From NCBI RefSeq assembly GCF_017569185.1, contig NZ_CP071869.1, forward strand, positions 1,161,001 to 1,225,000: a DNA stretch of 64,000 nucleotides. The letters are read 5' to 3'. Below are positions 54,816-63,914 of the stretch, in pieces. The translations under genes were made by a program, and so were the position numbers. Position 1 is the first letter of the stretch, and the number at the start of each line of letters is the position of its first letter. This DNA comes from Polaribacter cellanae. GTDB taxonomy: Bacteria; Bacteroidota; Bacteroidia; Flavobacteriales; Flavobacteriaceae. A model generated the notes under the pieces. The model worked only from the letters and a program-made list of their open reading frames with translations. It had not been told where the DNA came from and ran no database searches.

Positions 54816-56285
54816 TTAATCCTTATAAAACCAATCATTTACCAATTGATGCTCAATTGCAGGCACTGTTTTGTGAGCATAATCGTTTTTAATTGGATGG
54901 TATTCGTAGTCTTGAGACCAGTTTTCGATATTTTTAGACAATTCTTTTAAAGAGTTGCATATAAATTCTACTTCCTTATTTGTAATTGTTGGATGCACAG
55001 ATAGGCGAACCCAACCAGGTTTATCTGTATTACAGCCGTGTAAAATTTGGTCTTTAATTCTGTTTGATGTTTCTTGATCTACATTTAGTAAAAAATGCCC
55101 ATAAGTTCCTGCACAAGAACAACCACCTCTGGTTTGAATTCCAAAACGATCGTTTAATAATTTTACCACTAAATTAAAGTGATACTTTTCAAAATAAAAA
55201 GAAAAAATACTCAATCTTTCTTTATGATTTGGTGCTAAAATTTTAACACCTTCAAGATTTTCTAGCGTTTTAAAGATTACTTTATTAATTTCGTCTTCTC
55301 TTTTTTTAATGTTTTTAACGCCCATTTCTTCTTTCAACTGAATCGCTAAAGCAATTCTAATTGTTTGTAAGAAAGCTGGTGTTCCTCCATCTTCTCTGGT
55401 TTCTACATCGTCGAAATAATCGTGTTCTCCCCAGGGATTTGTATAACTTACGGTTCCTCCTCCTGGATTATCTGGAATTGTATTTTTGTACAATTTTTTA
55501 TTGAAAACCAAAACCCCAGAAGTTCCTGGTCCTCCCAAAAATTTATGTGGCGAAAAGAAAATTGCATCTAAATACTCATCCTCTTCTTCTGGATGCATAT
55601 CAATATCTACATAAGGTGCACAACATGCAAAATCTACAAAACACAAACCGTTATAACTGTGAATTAGTTTTGCAATTTTATGATAAGCTGTTTTAATTCC
55701 TGTAACATTAGAACAAGAAGTTATGGAAGCTATTTTTATTTTACGATGTGCGTGCTTTTTTATACATTTTTCGAAGCTTTCTAAACATACTAAACCTTCG
55801 TTATTACATGGTACAACTTCTACATCTGCAATGGTTTCTAACCAAGAAGTTTGGTTAGAATGGTGTTCCATATGGCTCACAAAAACAATGGGTCTTATGT
55901 CTTCTGGAACTGTTGTATGCTCTTTTAAACTTTCGGAAACTTTTAAACCTAATATTCGTTGAAATTTATTTACAACGCCTGTCATACCAGAACCTGATGT
56001 TATTAAAACATCATTTTCATTGGCATTTACATGTTTTTTTATAATTTTTCTAGCTTCGTGATAAGCCAACGTCATTGTTGCACCAGAAGTAGAGGTTTCT
56101 GTATGTGTATTTGCCACAAAAGGTCCGAATTTATAAAGCATTTTTTCTTCAAGAGGTAAATATAACCTACCACTTGCAGTCCAGTCTGTATAAATTAAAT
56201 CTTGTTCTCCATAAGGAGACATAAATTTTTGATCTATACCTACAATGTTTTTTCTAAACTGACTGAAATACTTTTCTAAATGCAT
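54816..56285 (-). CDS. Class V aminotransferase (cysteine desulfurase-like)
   Basis: The 489-residue PLP enzyme has the Lys that binds PLP in FFSPHKFLGGPGTSG, near residue 240. The PLP phosphate loop is near LITSGSGMTG. The segment TRGGCSCAGTYGH resembles the active-site Cys loop of SufS/Csd-type cysteine desulfurases. Substrate is uncertain: cysteine desulfurase, selenocysteine lyase or kynureninase-like. No Suf/Isc partners are nearby. The gene is followed by the acyltransferase gene in the opposite direction and preceded by the beta-barrel gene 11 bp upstream in the same direction. Confidence 0.9.
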   Translation of the reverse strand: MHLEKYFSQFRKNIVGIDQKFMSPYGEQDLIYTDWTASGRLYLPLEEKMLYKFGPFVANTHTETSTSGATMTLAYHEARKIIKKHVNANENDVLITSGSGMTGVVNKFQRILGLKVSESLKEHTTVPEDIRPIVFVSHMEHHSNQTSWLETIADVEVVPCNNEGLVCLESFEKCIKKHAHRKIKIASITSCSNVTGIKTAYHKIAKLIHSYNGLCFVDFACCAPYVDIDMHPEEEDEYLDAIFFSPHKFLGGPGTSGVLVFNKKLYKNTIPDNPGGGTVSYTNPWGEHDYFDDVETREDGGTPAFLQTIRIALAIQLKEEMGVKNIKKREDEINKVIFKTLENLEGVKILAPNHKERLSIFSFYFEKYHFNLVVKLLNDRFGIQTRGGCSCAGTYGHFLLNVDQETSNRIKDQILHGCNTDKPGWVRLSVHPTITNKEVEFICNSLKELSKNIENWSQDYEYHPIKNDYAHKTVPAIEHQLVNDWFYKD

Positions 56286-56296
56286 AATTGTCTGTT

Positions 56297-57145
56297 TTAA
56301 AATAATCTAAATTTCCCTCCTATTAAAATGGTATTTTCGAAAAAATAAAAACTTTGTGAAGCCGAGTCTGCAGAACTTAAAGATGTTTTAATATCTGGCA
56401 TATTAATGTAACCTATTTTATAATCTGCTTGAATATAAAAATGTTTTAAAAACGTAATGTTTAATCCTGCTCCTGCCGAAATTCCCCAACCCGATATATG
56501 AAAATTATCGTGTCTTTCTTTTCCTAATAAAGAAGTATCTGTTCTTGGGTATAAAACTCCTGCCCCCAAACCTTCTGTTAGGTTTATTTGTAGGTTATCT
56601 AATTTAAAACCAAACCAATGGTCTATATTATCGAAACGTTTTACTTCCACATTTACATAGTTTAAACCATCTGTATGTTCAAACCTTAAAAAATCTTCAG
56701 CCAATACAATATCTTGGTTTTTATAAGAGCCATCATATTTTTTATTTCCAATATTAATATTTCCATTAATTTTAACCTTTTGGTCTGCAATCATTACATA
56801 TTTCATGTGGTCTACACCAATTGAAATGGTATAATTTTCTTTAAAGAAATAACCAATTCTGTAATTATTTTGCGGAATGGTAATATTTGCTGGATTAAAA
56901 TAATCGTTAAAAGAGAATTTTGTTTGCCTGTCTTCTGCTCTTACATCAGACAAGGTAAAATCGTAATCTTTTCCTTTAAATCGAATATCTGAATTTGTGT
57001 AATTTGCCCAGTTCCAACCCCAGTAGATAAAAAACTTTCCTTTGTTTACTATTTTCTTTTTTTTGGGAGCTGAATTATTTTGTTGTGCTACAACCCCAAA
57101 AAAACTAAAAAGTAAGATTCCTAAAATGATGCTATTTATTTTCAA
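56297..57145 (-). CDS. Outer-membrane beta-barrel protein
   Basis: The 282-residue protein has a signal peptide (INSIILGILLFSFFGVVAQ) and then repeated amphipathic beta strands rich in aromatic residues, such as YRIGYFFKENYTISIG and FYIQADYKIGYIN. It ends in GGKFRLF with C-terminal Phe, typical of outer-membrane barrels. No enzyme motif is seen. It sits between glmM and the class V aminotransferase gene, all on the minus strand, 11-13 bp apart. Function is unknown. Confidence 0.82.
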   Translation of the reverse strand: MKINSIILGILLFSFFGVVAQQNNSAPKKKKIVNKGKFFIYWGWNWANYTNSDIRFKGKDYDFTLSDVRAEDRQTKFSFNDYFNPANITIPQNNYRIGYFFKENYTISIGVDHMKYVMIADQKVKINGNINIGNKKYDGSYKNQDIVLAEDFLRFEHTDGLNYVNVEVKRFDNIDHWFGFKLDNLQINLTEGLGAGVLYPRTDTSLLGKERHDNFHISGWGISAGAGLNITFLKHFYIQADYKIGYINMPDIKTSLSSADSASQSFYFFENTILIGGKFRLF

Positions 57146-57158
57146 AAGTTCTAATTAT

Positions 57159-58550
57159 TTATTTGATAATTTCTTTAATTTCATTGATAAAACGAACTGC
57201 TAAATCGTCTGCTTTTTGTTGTGATTTTGCTTCTGTATAAATTCTAATTATTGGCTCTGTATTCGACTTTCTTAAATGAACCCATTGCTCTGCAAAATCT
57301 ATTTTTACACCATCTATGGTGTTTACATCTTCATTTTTATATTTACAAGCCATTGTTTCTAAGATATTATCAACATCTATTTCTGGTGTTAATTGAATCT
57401 TATTTTTGCTCATAAAATAACTTGGATAAGAGTCTCTTAATTCTTTACAAGACATTTTAATATTTGCTAAATGTGATAAAAACAAAGCAACACCCACCAA
57501 AGAATCACGACCATAATGCGAAGCTGGGTAAATGATTCCTCCATTTCCTTCTCCACCAATTACAGTGTTTGTTTCTTTCATTTTAATTACCACATTTACT
57601 TCTCCAACTGCACTTGCAGTATAAGTTCCACCGTGTTTTTGGGTAATATCTCTTAATGCTCTTGAAGACGATAAGTTAGAAACCGTGTTTCCACCACCTA
57701 ATTTTCCTAACACATAATCTGCACAAGCAACCAACGTATATTCTTCGCCAAACATAGTACCATCTTCGGAAATTAAAGCTAATCTGTCTACATCTGGGTC
57801 TACTACAATTCCAAAATCGGCTTTTTCTTTTACTACTAAATTAGAAATATCTGTTAAGTGTTCTTTTAAAGGTTCTGGATTGTGTGGAAATTGTCCATTT
57901 GGTGTACAATATAATTCTATACACTCTACGTTTAATTCTTTCAATAAAGCAGGTATAAAAATTCCTCCTGTAGAATTAACGCCATCTACAACTACTTTAA
58001 AGTTTGCTTTTTTAATGGCTTCTACATCTACCAATTCTAAATCTAAAACTGCTTGAACGTGTTTTTGTAAATAGGAACTGTCTTTAGAATAGGTCCCTAA
58101 ATCGTCTACTTCTGCAAAAGAAAAATCTTCGCTTTCTGCTAATTCAAGAATTTTTTCTCCTTCTGCTCCGCTTAAAAATTCTCCTTTTTCGTTTAATAAT
58201 TTTAAGGCATTCCATTGTTTTGGATTGTGGGATGCTGTTAGAATAATTCCTCCATCCGCGTTTTCCATTGGTACTGCAATTTCTACAGTTGGTGTGGTAG
58301 ACAAACCTAAATCTACAACATCAATTCCTAAACCAAATAAAGTATTGGCGACCAAACTCGAAATCATTTTTCCAGAAATACGTGCATCTCTCCCAATAAC
58401 AACTTTAATATCTTTCTTATTATTGTTTCTTGCTTTTATGAATGCGCCATATGCTGATGCAAATTTCACTGCATCTATGGGTGTTAAATTATCAGCAGTT
58501 TTTCCGCCAATGGTTCCTCTAATTCCAGAAATTGATTTGATTAATGTCAT
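57159..58550 (-). CDS. glmM: Phosphoglucosamine mutase / phosphoglucomutase family
   Basis: The start at 58550 (MTLIKSISGIRGTIGG) matches the family, while the open frame extends back to 58751 only by chance through a palindromic repeat. The catalytic phosphoserine is in TASHNPKQWNALK, the Mg loop is DPDVDRLAL, the sugar-binding loop is GGEGNGGIIYP and the phosphate-binding C-terminal site is RKSNTEPIIRIYTEA. Bacteroidota GlmM proteins are about 462 residues, as here. It interconverts glucosamine-6- and 1-phosphate for peptidoglycan and LPS synthesis. Broader phosphohexomutase activity cannot be excluded. Confidence 0.9.
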   Translation of the reverse strand: MTLIKSISGIRGTIGGKTADNLTPIDAVKFASAYGAFIKARNNNKKDIKVVIGRDARISGKMISSLVANTLFGLGIDVVDLGLSTTPTVEIAVPMENADGGIILTASHNPKQWNALKLLNEKGEFLSGAEGEKILELAESEDFSFAEVDDLGTYSKDSSYLQKHVQAVLDLELVDVEAIKKANFKVVVDGVNSTGGIFIPALLKELNVECIELYCTPNGQFPHNPEPLKEHLTDISNLVVKEKADFGIVVDPDVDRLALISEDGTMFGEEYTLVACADYVLGKLGGGNTVSNLSSSRALRDITQKHGGTYTASAVGEVNVVIKMKETNTVIGGEGNGGIIYPASHYGRDSLVGVALFLSHLANIKMSCKELRDSYPSYFMSKNKIQLTPEIDVDNILETMACKYKNEDVNTIDGVKIDFAEQWVHLRKSNTEPIIRIYTEAKSQQKADDLAVRFINEIKEIIK

Positions 58551-58659
58551 TCTTTTAGGTTGTGTTTTTGTGATTGATACAAAGATAATCCTATTAAATG
58601 ATATCGTAAAATAATTTAACAGGTAGTCAACTTTTAAAAGGTAAATTAGTTGGCAGAAA

Positions 58660-58749
58660 TGTGCGTTAGGGATTGAAGCAATTGTTTGAGCTCTTTTTTC
58701 TTTTTCAGAAAAAAAGCGAGTGCGTAAAGCCCGACCTTTAGGGAACGCC
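58660..58749 (+). repeat. Intergenic palindromic repeat, GCGTT/GGAACGCC family, copy B
   Basis: GTGCGTTAGGGATTGAAGC starts the unit and TAAAGCCCGACC, GGGAACGCC ends it, with a T/A palindrome in the middle. The parts match 7958-8045 and the reversed 60961-61105. It lies between glmM and rpsA in a 382 bp stretch that also has the TGCTGAA repeats, two GTTGGCAGTTTT repeats (58757-58786) and the rpsA terminator. Confidence 0.7.
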
Positions 58750-58831
58750 AAAAAAACAGTTGGCAGTTTTCAGTTGGCAGTTTTTAGCCTAGTATGTTGA
58801 ATAAAAAATATGAATCTTTATTTATTCTAAA

Positions 58832-58927
58832 GATACTGAAACAAGTTCAGCATAAAAAAAAGCCGATGCAAATTGCATCGGCTTATATGATAAATTTCTA
58901 CTGAGATACTGAAACGAGTTCAGCATA
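58832..58927. repeat. Pair of GATACTGAAACxAGTTCAGCATAA repeats
   Basis: A 24 bp unit occurs at 58832-58855 and 58904-58927, differing at one position. It flanks the rpsA terminator. Each unit is a short imperfect palindrome (CTGAA / TTCAG). A related, more degenerate stretch occurs at 12622-12660. Confidence 0.65.
58852..58884 (-). terminator. Strong terminator of rpsA
   Basis: AGCCGATGCAA (58861-58871) and TTGCATCGGCT (58873-58883) form an 11 bp stem with a one-base centre. An A run at 58853-58860 gives a U tail for leftward transcripts. Confidence 0.85.
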
Positions 58928-58932
58928 AAGAA

Positions 58933-60774
58933 TTACTTCTTCTTTTTTGCTCCAGCTTCCATTTTTTCTTTAAGTGCTGCTAAACCACCAATGTCTCCAA
59001 GAGTTGTTTTTTCTGCATCTACAGATTTTTTAGCAGCTGCTTTTATATTTCTCTTTTCTTCTTCTCTAAAGATTGAAGTATGAGAAACAACTACTCGCCT
59101 GTATTCTTTAGAAAATTCCATTACAATAAAGTCTACTGTATCTCCTTTTCCTAATTTAGAACCGTCTTCTTTTTCTAAGAAACGTGTTGGTGCAAAACCT
59201 TCTACGCCATCTGCAAAAGTTACAACTGCTCCTTTATCGTTCTTTTCTTTAATAGTTCCTTCGTGTGTAGAACCGATTGTGTACGTAGCTTCATGTGCAT
59301 CCCAAGGATTATCTTGTGTTTGCTTATGACCTAAGTTTAACTTTCTGTTCTCTACATCTAATTCTAATACTTGCACTTCTAATTTATCTCCAACAGTTAC
59401 AAAATCTGATGGATGCTTGATTTTCTTAGTCCAAGATAAATCAGAAATGTATACTAAACCATCAATACCTTCTTCTAATTCTACAAACACACCGAAGTTC
59501 GTGTAATTTCTTACAGTTCCTGTATGTGTAGAGCCAACAGGATATTTAGTTGTAATATCTGTCCAAGGATCTGGGTGTAATTGTTTCATTCCTAAAGACA
59601 TTTTACGGTCTTCTCTATCTAAAGTTAACACTTGCGCTTCTACTTTATCTCCAACTTTTACGAAATCTTGTGCAGAACGTAAATGGGTTGACCAAGACAT
59701 TTCAGAAACGTGAATTAACCCTTCTACTCCTTGCTCTACTTCTACGAATGCTCCATAATCTGCTAAAACAACAACTTCTCCTGTTACTTTATCACCTACT
59801 TTTAAAGTATCGTCTAAAGCTTCCCAAGGATGTGCAGATAATTGTTTTAAACCTAATTGGATTCTAGATTTGTTATCGTCAAAATCTAAAATTACAACGT
59901 TTAATTTTTGATCTAATTCCACAACCTCATTAGGGTGGTTAATTCTAGACCAAGATAAATCTGTAATATGTACTAAACCATCTACACCACCTAAATCTAC
60001 AAACACACCATAAGAAGTAATGTTTTTAACAATACCTTCTAATACTTGTCCTTTTTCTAATTGGCCAATGATTTCTTTTTTCTGTAATTCGATATCTGCT
60101 TCAATTAAAGCTTTATGAGAAACTACAACGTTTTTAAATTCGTGGTTGATTTTCACCACTTTAAATTCCATTGTTTTTTCTACATATTGATCGTAATCTC
60201 TAATTGGCTTCACGTCTATTTGAGATCCTGGTAAAAATGCTTCAATTCCGAAAACATCTACAATCATACCACCTCTGGTTCTACATTTAACGAAACCATT
60301 AACTACTTCACCAGTTTCATGAGCATTATTAACTCTTTCCCAAGCTTTAATTACTCTTGCTTTTTTGTGAGATAATACTAATTGACCAGAAGAATCTTCT
60401 CTTTTGTCTACCAATACTTCTACTGTATCTCCTTCTTTTAAACCTTGGTTGTAACGAAATTCGTTTAAAGAAATAACTCCTTCAGATTTAGAATTGATAT
60501 CGATAATTGCATCTCTATCCGTAATTCTAATTACAGTTCCTTCAATAACGTCACGTTCGTTTACGAAACCTACAGTTCCTTCCAACGCTTTTTCAAAATC
60601 TTGTAATTTTTTTTCGTCAACAGCCTCAATACCTTGTTCGTATTTGTGCCAGTTAAAATCTGCTAAAAATTGTTTTGGATCTTGTTTTTCTTCTACAGCT
60701 GGAGTCGCTGCTTCTGTTTGTTGTACTTCAGTAGCTTCTACTTGCTCTTCAGTGTTTTTTGTTTCTTCAGACAT
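58933..60774 (-). CDS. rpsA: 30S ribosomal protein S1
   Basis: The 613-residue protein starts with an acidic Glu/Thr/Gln-rich extension (about 35 residues) and continues with six S1 RNA-binding repeats, for example GQVLEGIVKNITSYGVFVD, TGEVVVLADYGAFVEV and TGTVRNYTNFGVFVEL. The tail is Lys-rich (AGAKKKK). It binds mRNA and helps start translation at weak leaders, which fits a phylum with few Shine-Dalgarno sites. The ATG at 60774 is unambiguous. A promoter box lies at 60898-60905, giving a leader of about 115 bases. Confidence 0.97.
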   Translation of the reverse strand: MSEETKNTEEQVEATEVQQTEAATPAVEEKQDPKQFLADFNWHKYEQGIEAVDEKKLQDFEKALEGTVGFVNERDVIEGTVIRITDRDAIIDINSKSEGVISLNEFRYNQGLKEGDTVEVLVDKREDSSGQLVLSHKKARVIKAWERVNNAHETGEVVNGFVKCRTRGGMIVDVFGIEAFLPGSQIDVKPIRDYDQYVEKTMEFKVVKINHEFKNVVVSHKALIEADIELQKKEIIGQLEKGQVLEGIVKNITSYGVFVDLGGVDGLVHITDLSWSRINHPNEVVELDQKLNVVILDFDDNKSRIQLGLKQLSAHPWEALDDTLKVGDKVTGEVVVLADYGAFVEVEQGVEGLIHVSEMSWSTHLRSAQDFVKVGDKVEAQVLTLDREDRKMSLGMKQLHPDPWTDITTKYPVGSTHTGTVRNYTNFGVFVELEEGIDGLVYISDLSWTKKIKHPSDFVTVGDKLEVQVLELDVENRKLNLGHKQTQDNPWDAHEATYTIGSTHEGTIKEKNDKGAVVTFADGVEGFAPTRFLEKEDGSKLGKGDTVDFIVMEFSKEYRRVVVSHTSIFREEEKRNIKAAAKKSVDAEKTTLGDIGGLAALKEKMEAGAKKKK

Positions 60775-60897
60775 GTGTCTAAATTAATTTTGTATCTTAT
60801 TGTTTTACAGATTTTTAACGATTAAAACGCAAAGAGATGTTTTTATAAATAATTGTTTTTAAATCCTTTTACAAATCTGTTCTCGTAAAAAGGAGTG

Positions 60898-60905
60898 CAA
60901 ATCTA
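60898..60905 (-). promoter_or_regulatory. Candidate promoter -7 box of rpsA
   Basis: The minus strand reads TAGATTTG here, a full match to TAnnTTTG, 124 bp upstream of the rpsA ATG. The -33 region is AT-rich without a clear TTG. Confidence 0.5.
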
Positions 60906-60960
60906 CAAAAAATACTTGATTTTTAAGTATTTAGATTAAAAAAATATTTTGTCTTTTTTT

Positions 60961-61105
60961 GGGCGTTCGAGCGGGCTATCCACTATATCTTTTTTTTATT
61001 TTAGTAAGTAACTTTTACATTTTCAGTTAATAAAAAAATACTGCTTTAAAAACAAGTGTATTTTGATGAATAAAAAAAAGGATGTCGTTTCTATCCCTAA
61101 CGCGC
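60961..61105 (-). repeat. Intergenic palindromic repeat, GCGTT/GGAACGCC family, copy C
   Basis: Read on the minus strand it begins GCGCGTTAGGGATAG and ends TAGCCCGCTCGAACGCCC, like copies A and B, but with a longer AT-rich centre (145 bp in all). It fills part of the 587 bp divergent region between rpsA and queE. The remainder of that stretch holds a half-site of the GAATTCG repeat (61151-61167), the queE promoter and the queE leader hairpin. Confidence 0.65.
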
Positions 61106-61232
61106 TTACTCAATCTCAATAAAACTACATTAAAAATATAATTTTAAAAATTAGTGAATTCGCGGCATTTTAAGATAATCTTTATTTCCATATATCTTTT
61201 TAATTCGAACAATAATTTTATCTTGAAAAAAC

Positions 61233-61240
61233 TACCTTTG
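61233..61240 (+). promoter_or_regulatory. Candidate promoter -7 box of queE
   Basis: TACCTTTG matches TAnnTTTG. A TTG occurs at 61223-61225, but only 7 bp away, so the -33 element is not convincing. The transcript would include the long hairpin at 61260-61335. Confidence 0.45.
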
Positions 61241-61259
61241 CATTTTTAATTGCAAAAAT

Positions 61260-61335
61260 CCTGCAAGGTTTATTTGATCTTGTAGGTATAAAATTGACGC
61301 AAAAGATACCTACAAGGTTTTAAAAAACTTGCAGG
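61260..61335 (+). repeat. Large palindrome in queE leader
   Basis: Two arms of 30 bp (61260-61289 and 61306-61335) are inverted copies with about eight mismatches, and a 17 bp loop. The ends are CCTGCAAG/CTTGCAGG and the inner stems CTTGTAGGTAT/ATACCTACAAG are perfect. It lies 26 bp before the ATG. It may be a dispersed palindromic repeat or an RNA regulator. It does not look like a preQ1 riboswitch. Confidence 0.7.
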
Positions 61336-61361
61336 ATTAATAAATTGCAGAGTTTCGTAAA

Positions 61362-61991
61362 ATGGATAAAAAAACACAAGACTTAGTAGATCAAGGAATA
61401 ATGCTTCCGTTAATGGAAGAATTTTACACAATACAGGGTGAAGGTTCTCATACAGGAACTGCTGCTTATTTTATTAGAGTTGGTGGTTGTGATGTGGGCT
61501 GTCATTGGTGTGATGTAAAGGAAAGTTGGAATGCAGATTTGCATCCGCCAACTTTAGCAGATACGATTGTGCACAACGTAAAAAAATACGCGAATACTGT
61601 TGTTATTACTGGTGGTGAGCCTTTAATGTGGTCTATGGATTATATAACTGAATTGCTTCAAGAGAATCATATAAAAACACATATAGAAACTTCTGGAGCC
61701 TATTCTTTCTCTGGAAAATGGGATTGGTTTTGTTTGTCGCCAAAGAAAACAAAATTGCCTTTAACAGAAAATTACAGAGAGGCAGACGAATTAAAAATGA
61801 TTATCCATAACAAATCGGACTTTGATTTTGCGGAACAGGAAGCTGCTAAAGTAGGTAAGAAATGTCAGCTTTTTTTACAACCAGAATGGAGTAAAAAAGA
61901 AAAAATGACTGAGCAAATAGTTGATTATGTAATGAAAAATCCGAAATGGAAAATTTCTTTACAAACGCATAAATATTTAAATATTCCTTAA
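61362..61991 (+). CDS. queE: 7-carboxy-7-deazaguanine synthase
   Basis: The radical-SAM protein converts carboxytetrahydropterin into 7-carboxy-7-deazaguanine for queuosine. The iron-sulfur Cys cluster is in GGCDVGCHWCDVK (CxxxCxxC). The start MDKKTQDLVDQGIMLPLMEE is followed by the conserved EEFYTIQGEGSHTGT. Further family segments are VVITGGEPLMWSM and HIETSGAYSFSG. The 209-residue length fits the short QueE group. The tgt gene of the same pathway is at 6736. The gene stands alone on the plus strand with an unusual palindrome in its leader. Confidence 0.95.
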   Translation: MDKKTQDLVDQGIMLPLMEEFYTIQGEGSHTGTAAYFIRVGGCDVGCHWCDVKESWNADLHPPTLADTIVHNVKKYANTVVITGGEPLMWSMDYITELLQENHIKTHIETSGAYSFSGKWDWFCLSPKKTKLPLTENYREADELKMIIHNKSDFDFAEQEAAKVGKKCQLFLQPEWSKKEKMTEQIVDYVMKNPKWKISLQTHKYLNIP

Positions 61992-62181
61992 TTTTTTTAG
62001 TTAGAGCTATTCACTGCCTTTGCTAATCGCTTTTTTTTAATTAATTTATTTCAGCATCTTAGCTTTTTAAAGAGTAAGTTTATTATTGTAACAAATACTC
62101 AATAGAGTTCAATCTAAAAAAGAGCTTAAAAAAACCGCTCTCCTGAAACTTCGGGATTGAGCTGTAAGTGGTTATAAACTG

Positions 62182-62877
62182 TTAGCTTTCTTTAACTTTT
62201 CTATCTATCAAAGTACAAATTCTCTCGAACTGTTCTTGTATTCCCATGTCCGAATTATCTATTTCTATGGCATCATCTGCTTTTAATAATGGAGAATCTT
62301 CTCTTGTTGAATCTATTCTGTCTCTTTCTTTCACATTAAAAAGTATGTCTTTAAAAGAAACGTTGTCTCCTCTATCAATTAATTCTTTGTAGCGTCTTGT
62401 AGCTCTTTTATCTGCAGAAGCTGTCATAAATAATTTTAATTCAGCATTTGGAAAAACAACAGTTCCAATATCTCTCCCATCCATTACAACACCACTTTTA
62501 TTGCCCATTTTATGCTGTTCTGCCACTAATTTTTTTCTTACTTCAGATATTGTGGCTACTTTGCTTACTAATTGAGAAATTGCTAAAGTTCTAATTTCTT
62601 TCTCCACATTTTTGCCATTTAGAAACATTTCTGCAAAACCTAATTTCTCATTAAATTTAAAAGAGAGTGAAATTTCTTTTAATTTAGAAATTAATTTTTC
62701 CTCATATAAGAATTCTTTACCTACAAAATTATTTTGTTTCGCAAATAGTGTAACAGCTCTGTACATCGCTCCACTATCAACATAAATATAATTGTACTTT
62801 TTTGCAATTAATTTAGCAATCGTACTTTTTCCTGTTGATGAAAAACCATCAATTGCAATAGTAATTTTTTTACGCAT
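62182..62877 (-). CDS. cmk: Cytidylate kinase
   Basis: The 231-residue enzyme has the P-loop GFSSTGKSTIAK at residues 11-22. Other family features are YVDSGAMYRAVTLFAK, DGRDIGTVVFP and the lid-region Arg cluster SADKRATRRYKEL, plus RDSPLLKADDA-type substrate contacts (REDSPLLKA). It phosphorylates CMP and dCMP. It is located 5 bp after the porQ gene in the same transcript, an arrangement often seen in Flavobacteriia. The stop at 62182 is followed by a plain intergenic stretch to queE of 190 bp. Confidence 0.97.
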   Translation of the reverse strand: MRKKITIAIDGFSSTGKSTIAKLIAKKYNYIYVDSGAMYRAVTLFAKQNNFVGKEFLYEEKLISKLKEISLSFKFNEKLGFAEMFLNGKNVEKEIRTLAISQLVSKVATISEVRKKLVAEQHKMGNKSGVVMDGRDIGTVVFPNAELKLFMTASADKRATRRYKELIDRGDNVSFKDILFNVKERDRIDSTREDSPLLKADDAIEIDNSDMGIQEQFERICTLIDRKVKES

Positions 62878-62882
62878 AATAA

Positions 62883-63914
62883 TTATCTTCTTCTTTGACT
62901 GTTTAAATCTATTTCTAAGCTAAATGTACTAGTATTTGTTGCTGAATGATATTTAGAATATGCATAATTTAATTTGAATCTATTCATTTTAACACCAAAA
63001 CCAACTGAAATTCCACTAAAAGTTCTAACATTTTGTAATTTTAATTCTGCAGATCTTCTAAAATTGTAACCCAACCTCAAATTTATAAGACTTTCTGGAA
63101 ATAATTCTGCACCTATAACTAAATGTCTAACAGCATTCTCTAAAAAATCAACATTTTCTTCGGTCACATTACCCTCTAAATCCGTTGATTGATCTGAAGG
63201 ATTTGCTACAGAAATATTCCATTGTTGTAAATTATTAATAGTTCCATACCATTTCAAAGGTACATATTTCAATTTATAAGAACCTCCTAATGCAACAGAA
63301 AAAGGTAATTTTTCAATTTGTCCGTTAAAAGATTTTATTTGAGTTCCAATGTTTCTTGCCACTAAAGTAAAAGAAAACGATTTATATGGGCTATAATATA
63401 AAATTCCGATATCTGTAGCAATTCCAACAGAAGAAAAATTACTTATGTTTGAATTAATCAATTTAAGATTAGCTCCTATATAAAAATTTGTATATGGCAA
63501 ATTATAAGAATAACCGACAGATATAGCAATATCATTAGCATTAAAAACACCTGTTTCATTTCCTTGTTCATCTGCTCCAATTAAAGATCCATAATTTAAA
63601 TATTTAATACTTCCTTGAATAGTTCCGAATCTTTTTGAAATTTCTCTAGCATAAGAAACAGATCCTACATTTATACCAGCTAAGTAACTAGAATAGTTTG
63701 CCGAAAATTGATTATCAAGTTCGGCATTTATAGTGGCAGGATTCCAAATAGGTTGATTTACATCATCCAATAAAGTTAAAACTTCACTTCCCAAAGCGAT
63801 TTGTCTTGCAGAAGTAGATAAATTTAAAAACTGGTAAACATTCTCTCCTCCAACTTGCGCATTAATAGTTGTTAAAAAAACGAAGAAAAAAAATAAACAT
63901 TTAATAAATTTCAT
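62883..63914 (-). CDS. porQ: Type IX secretion system protein PorQ
   Basis: The 343-residue protein has a signal peptide (KFIKCLFFFFVFLTTINAQ) and a FadL-like outer-membrane barrel with segments such as YQFLNLSTSARQIALGSE, FSANYSSYLAGINVGSVSYA and ISVGFGVKMNRFKLNYAYSKY. The start VGGENVYQFLNLSTSAR is characteristic of PorQ. In type IX secretion PorQ takes part in processing and attaching cargo at the surface. Position beside cmk supports the name. Related PorV proteins lack this start. The gene begins 86 bp from the window end. That stretch holds nothing further that I can recognise. Confidence 0.9.
   Translation of the reverse strand: MKFIKCLFFFFVFLTTINAQVGGENVYQFLNLSTSARQIALGSEVLTLLDDVNQPIWNPATINAELDNQFSANYSSYLAGINVGSVSYAREISKRFGTIQGSIKYLNYGSLIGADEQGNETGVFNANDIAISVGYSYNLPYTNFYIGANLKLINSNISNFSSVGIATDIGILYYSPYKSFSFTLVARNIGTQIKSFNGQIEKLPFSVALGGSYKLKYVPLKWYGTINNLQQWNISVANPSDQSTDLEGNVTEENVDFLENAVRHLVIGAELFPESLINLRLGYNFRRSAELKLQNVRTFSGISVGFGVKMNRFKLNYAYSKYHSATNTSTFSLEIDLNSQRRR

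Noticed and set aside
58551..58751. Extended N-terminus of GlmM to 58751
   Set aside because: The extra 67 codons pass through a palindromic repeat, and the family start is the ATG at 58550.
61241..61361. A preQ1 riboswitch before queE
   Set aside because: The leader is one long hairpin of paired arms, without the small pseudoknot and conserved loop expected for preQ1 riboswitches.
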